Shown here piece after piece: positions 52,299 to 52,470 of a stretch of 52,470 nucleotides of DNA. The stretch spans positions 1 to 52,470 of the forward strand of contig JAKSYS010000440.1 of the NCBI GenBank assembly GCA_022925895.1, given 5' to 3'. The first letter of the stretch is position 1, and each line of letters starts with the position of its first letter. Below the pieces are notes generated by a model, which saw only the letters and a program-made list of their open reading frames with translations, did not search any database and had not been told where the DNA came from. This DNA is from Fragilaria crotonensis. Its lineage: Eukaryota > Bacillariophyta > Fragilariophyceae > Fragilariales > Fragilariaceae. A program made the translations under genes and the position numbers.

Positions 52299-52470
52299 CT
52301 TTTTGATGCCACTTCGTGATAACGTTGTTCTAGACCCTGATATTCTGATGAAAGGAAAACGAAAGAAGAAAGGTGGATTCTTTAACCGAACCCATCGGGT
52401 TCACAGGGAGGCAGAGAGGCAGCCCATTGTCAACGATGCAGGTGGTTCAACGCCAAGTCTCGATAAATAC
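52299..52470 (+). other. Open frame running off the right edge after the surface-protein stop
   Basis: The frame one base over from the surface-protein stop is open from before 52287 to the window end. It reads MTDFLMPLRDNVVLDPDILM and then a basic GKRKKKGGFF stretch. It could be the true cytosolic tail (if a base is wrong near 52280-52290), a downstream exon, or an unrelated gene starting at ATG 52286. Confidence 0.4.

Noticed and set aside
1..52470. CRISPR array, prophage or bacterial defence island
   Set aside because: No regularly spaced repeats; all recognised genes are eukaryotic nuclear genes, several with spliceosomal introns.

Overview
The window reads as nuclear DNA of a diatom, probably a pennate one. 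The evidence is: spliced eukaryotic genes with short introns (60-350 nt, GT-AG); a Ty1/copia polyprotein of the kind common in diatoms; cytosolic ribosomal proteins eS25 and eS17; mitochondrial ribosomal proteins; and an FKBP whose N-terminus has the layered targeting signal of a secondary (red-algal-derived) plastid, with Phe just after the signal-peptide cleavage region. No species is claimed.

Layout. 1-2.7 kb: 3' end of a copia element, entering from the left edge. 2.7-4.0 kb: gene-free, with a long hairpin. 4.0-6.1 kb: membrane-domain/WD40 fusion protein. 6.4-7.0 kb: mitochondrial ribosomal protein mL49 (minus). 7.1-8.7 kb: gene-free, partly AT-rich. 8.7-9.2 kb: eS25. 10.4-12.0 kb: U3 processome protein UTP18. 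13.3-14.4 kb: helicase-associated-domain protein. 14.6-15.6 kb: TPR-prefoldin fusion (minus). 16.7-19.8 kb: Golgi tether subunit COG1 carrying an EF-hand. 19.8-22.6 kb: decayed region with a fold-back array and a J-domain remnant. 22.6-23.8 kb: short-chain dehydrogenase. 24.1-24.3 kb: 57-aa basic protein (minus). 24.6-25.4 kb: eS17. 25.4-27.1 kb: GPI mannosyltransferase 3, PIG-B (minus). 27.9-28.9 kb: UBAC2-like rhomboid pseudoprotease. 29.0-30.7 kb: TBC-TLDc protein (minus). 31.6-32.5 kb: mitochondrial bL12m. 33.0-33.7 kb: plastid-lumen FKBP (minus). 34.3-35.2 kb: aldo-keto reductase (minus). 36.7-38.0 kb: amino-acid permease with a frame break. 38.1-43.4 kb: CBP/p300-type histone acetyltransferase with three TAZ fingers (minus). 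44.9-46.2 kb: sulfotransferase (minus). 46.7-52.3 kb: giant modular beta-helix surface protein.

There is no operon-like pathway. Several neighbours are paired by orientation. PIG-B and UBAC2, both ER proteins, are divergent across a GTAC-rich spacer. The sulfotransferase and the surface protein, both secretory-pathway products, are divergent. eS17/PIG-B, UBAC2/TBC-TLDc, bL12m/FKBP and SDR/small basic protein are convergent with short spacers.

Most notable: five fusion or domain-insertion proteins (TPR-prefoldin, COG1 with EF-hand, membrane-WD40, a TBC-TLDc that seems to lack its catalytic fingers, and a HAT with duplicated TAZ1); a six-module beta-helix surface protein with RxL motifs; a strong excess of GTAC in intergenic DNA; and a recurring pattern of one-base frame breaks, mostly at homopolymers, that may be assembly error. 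I see no single undescribed multi-gene system; the novelty lies in individual protein architectures and in the intergenic GTAC signal.
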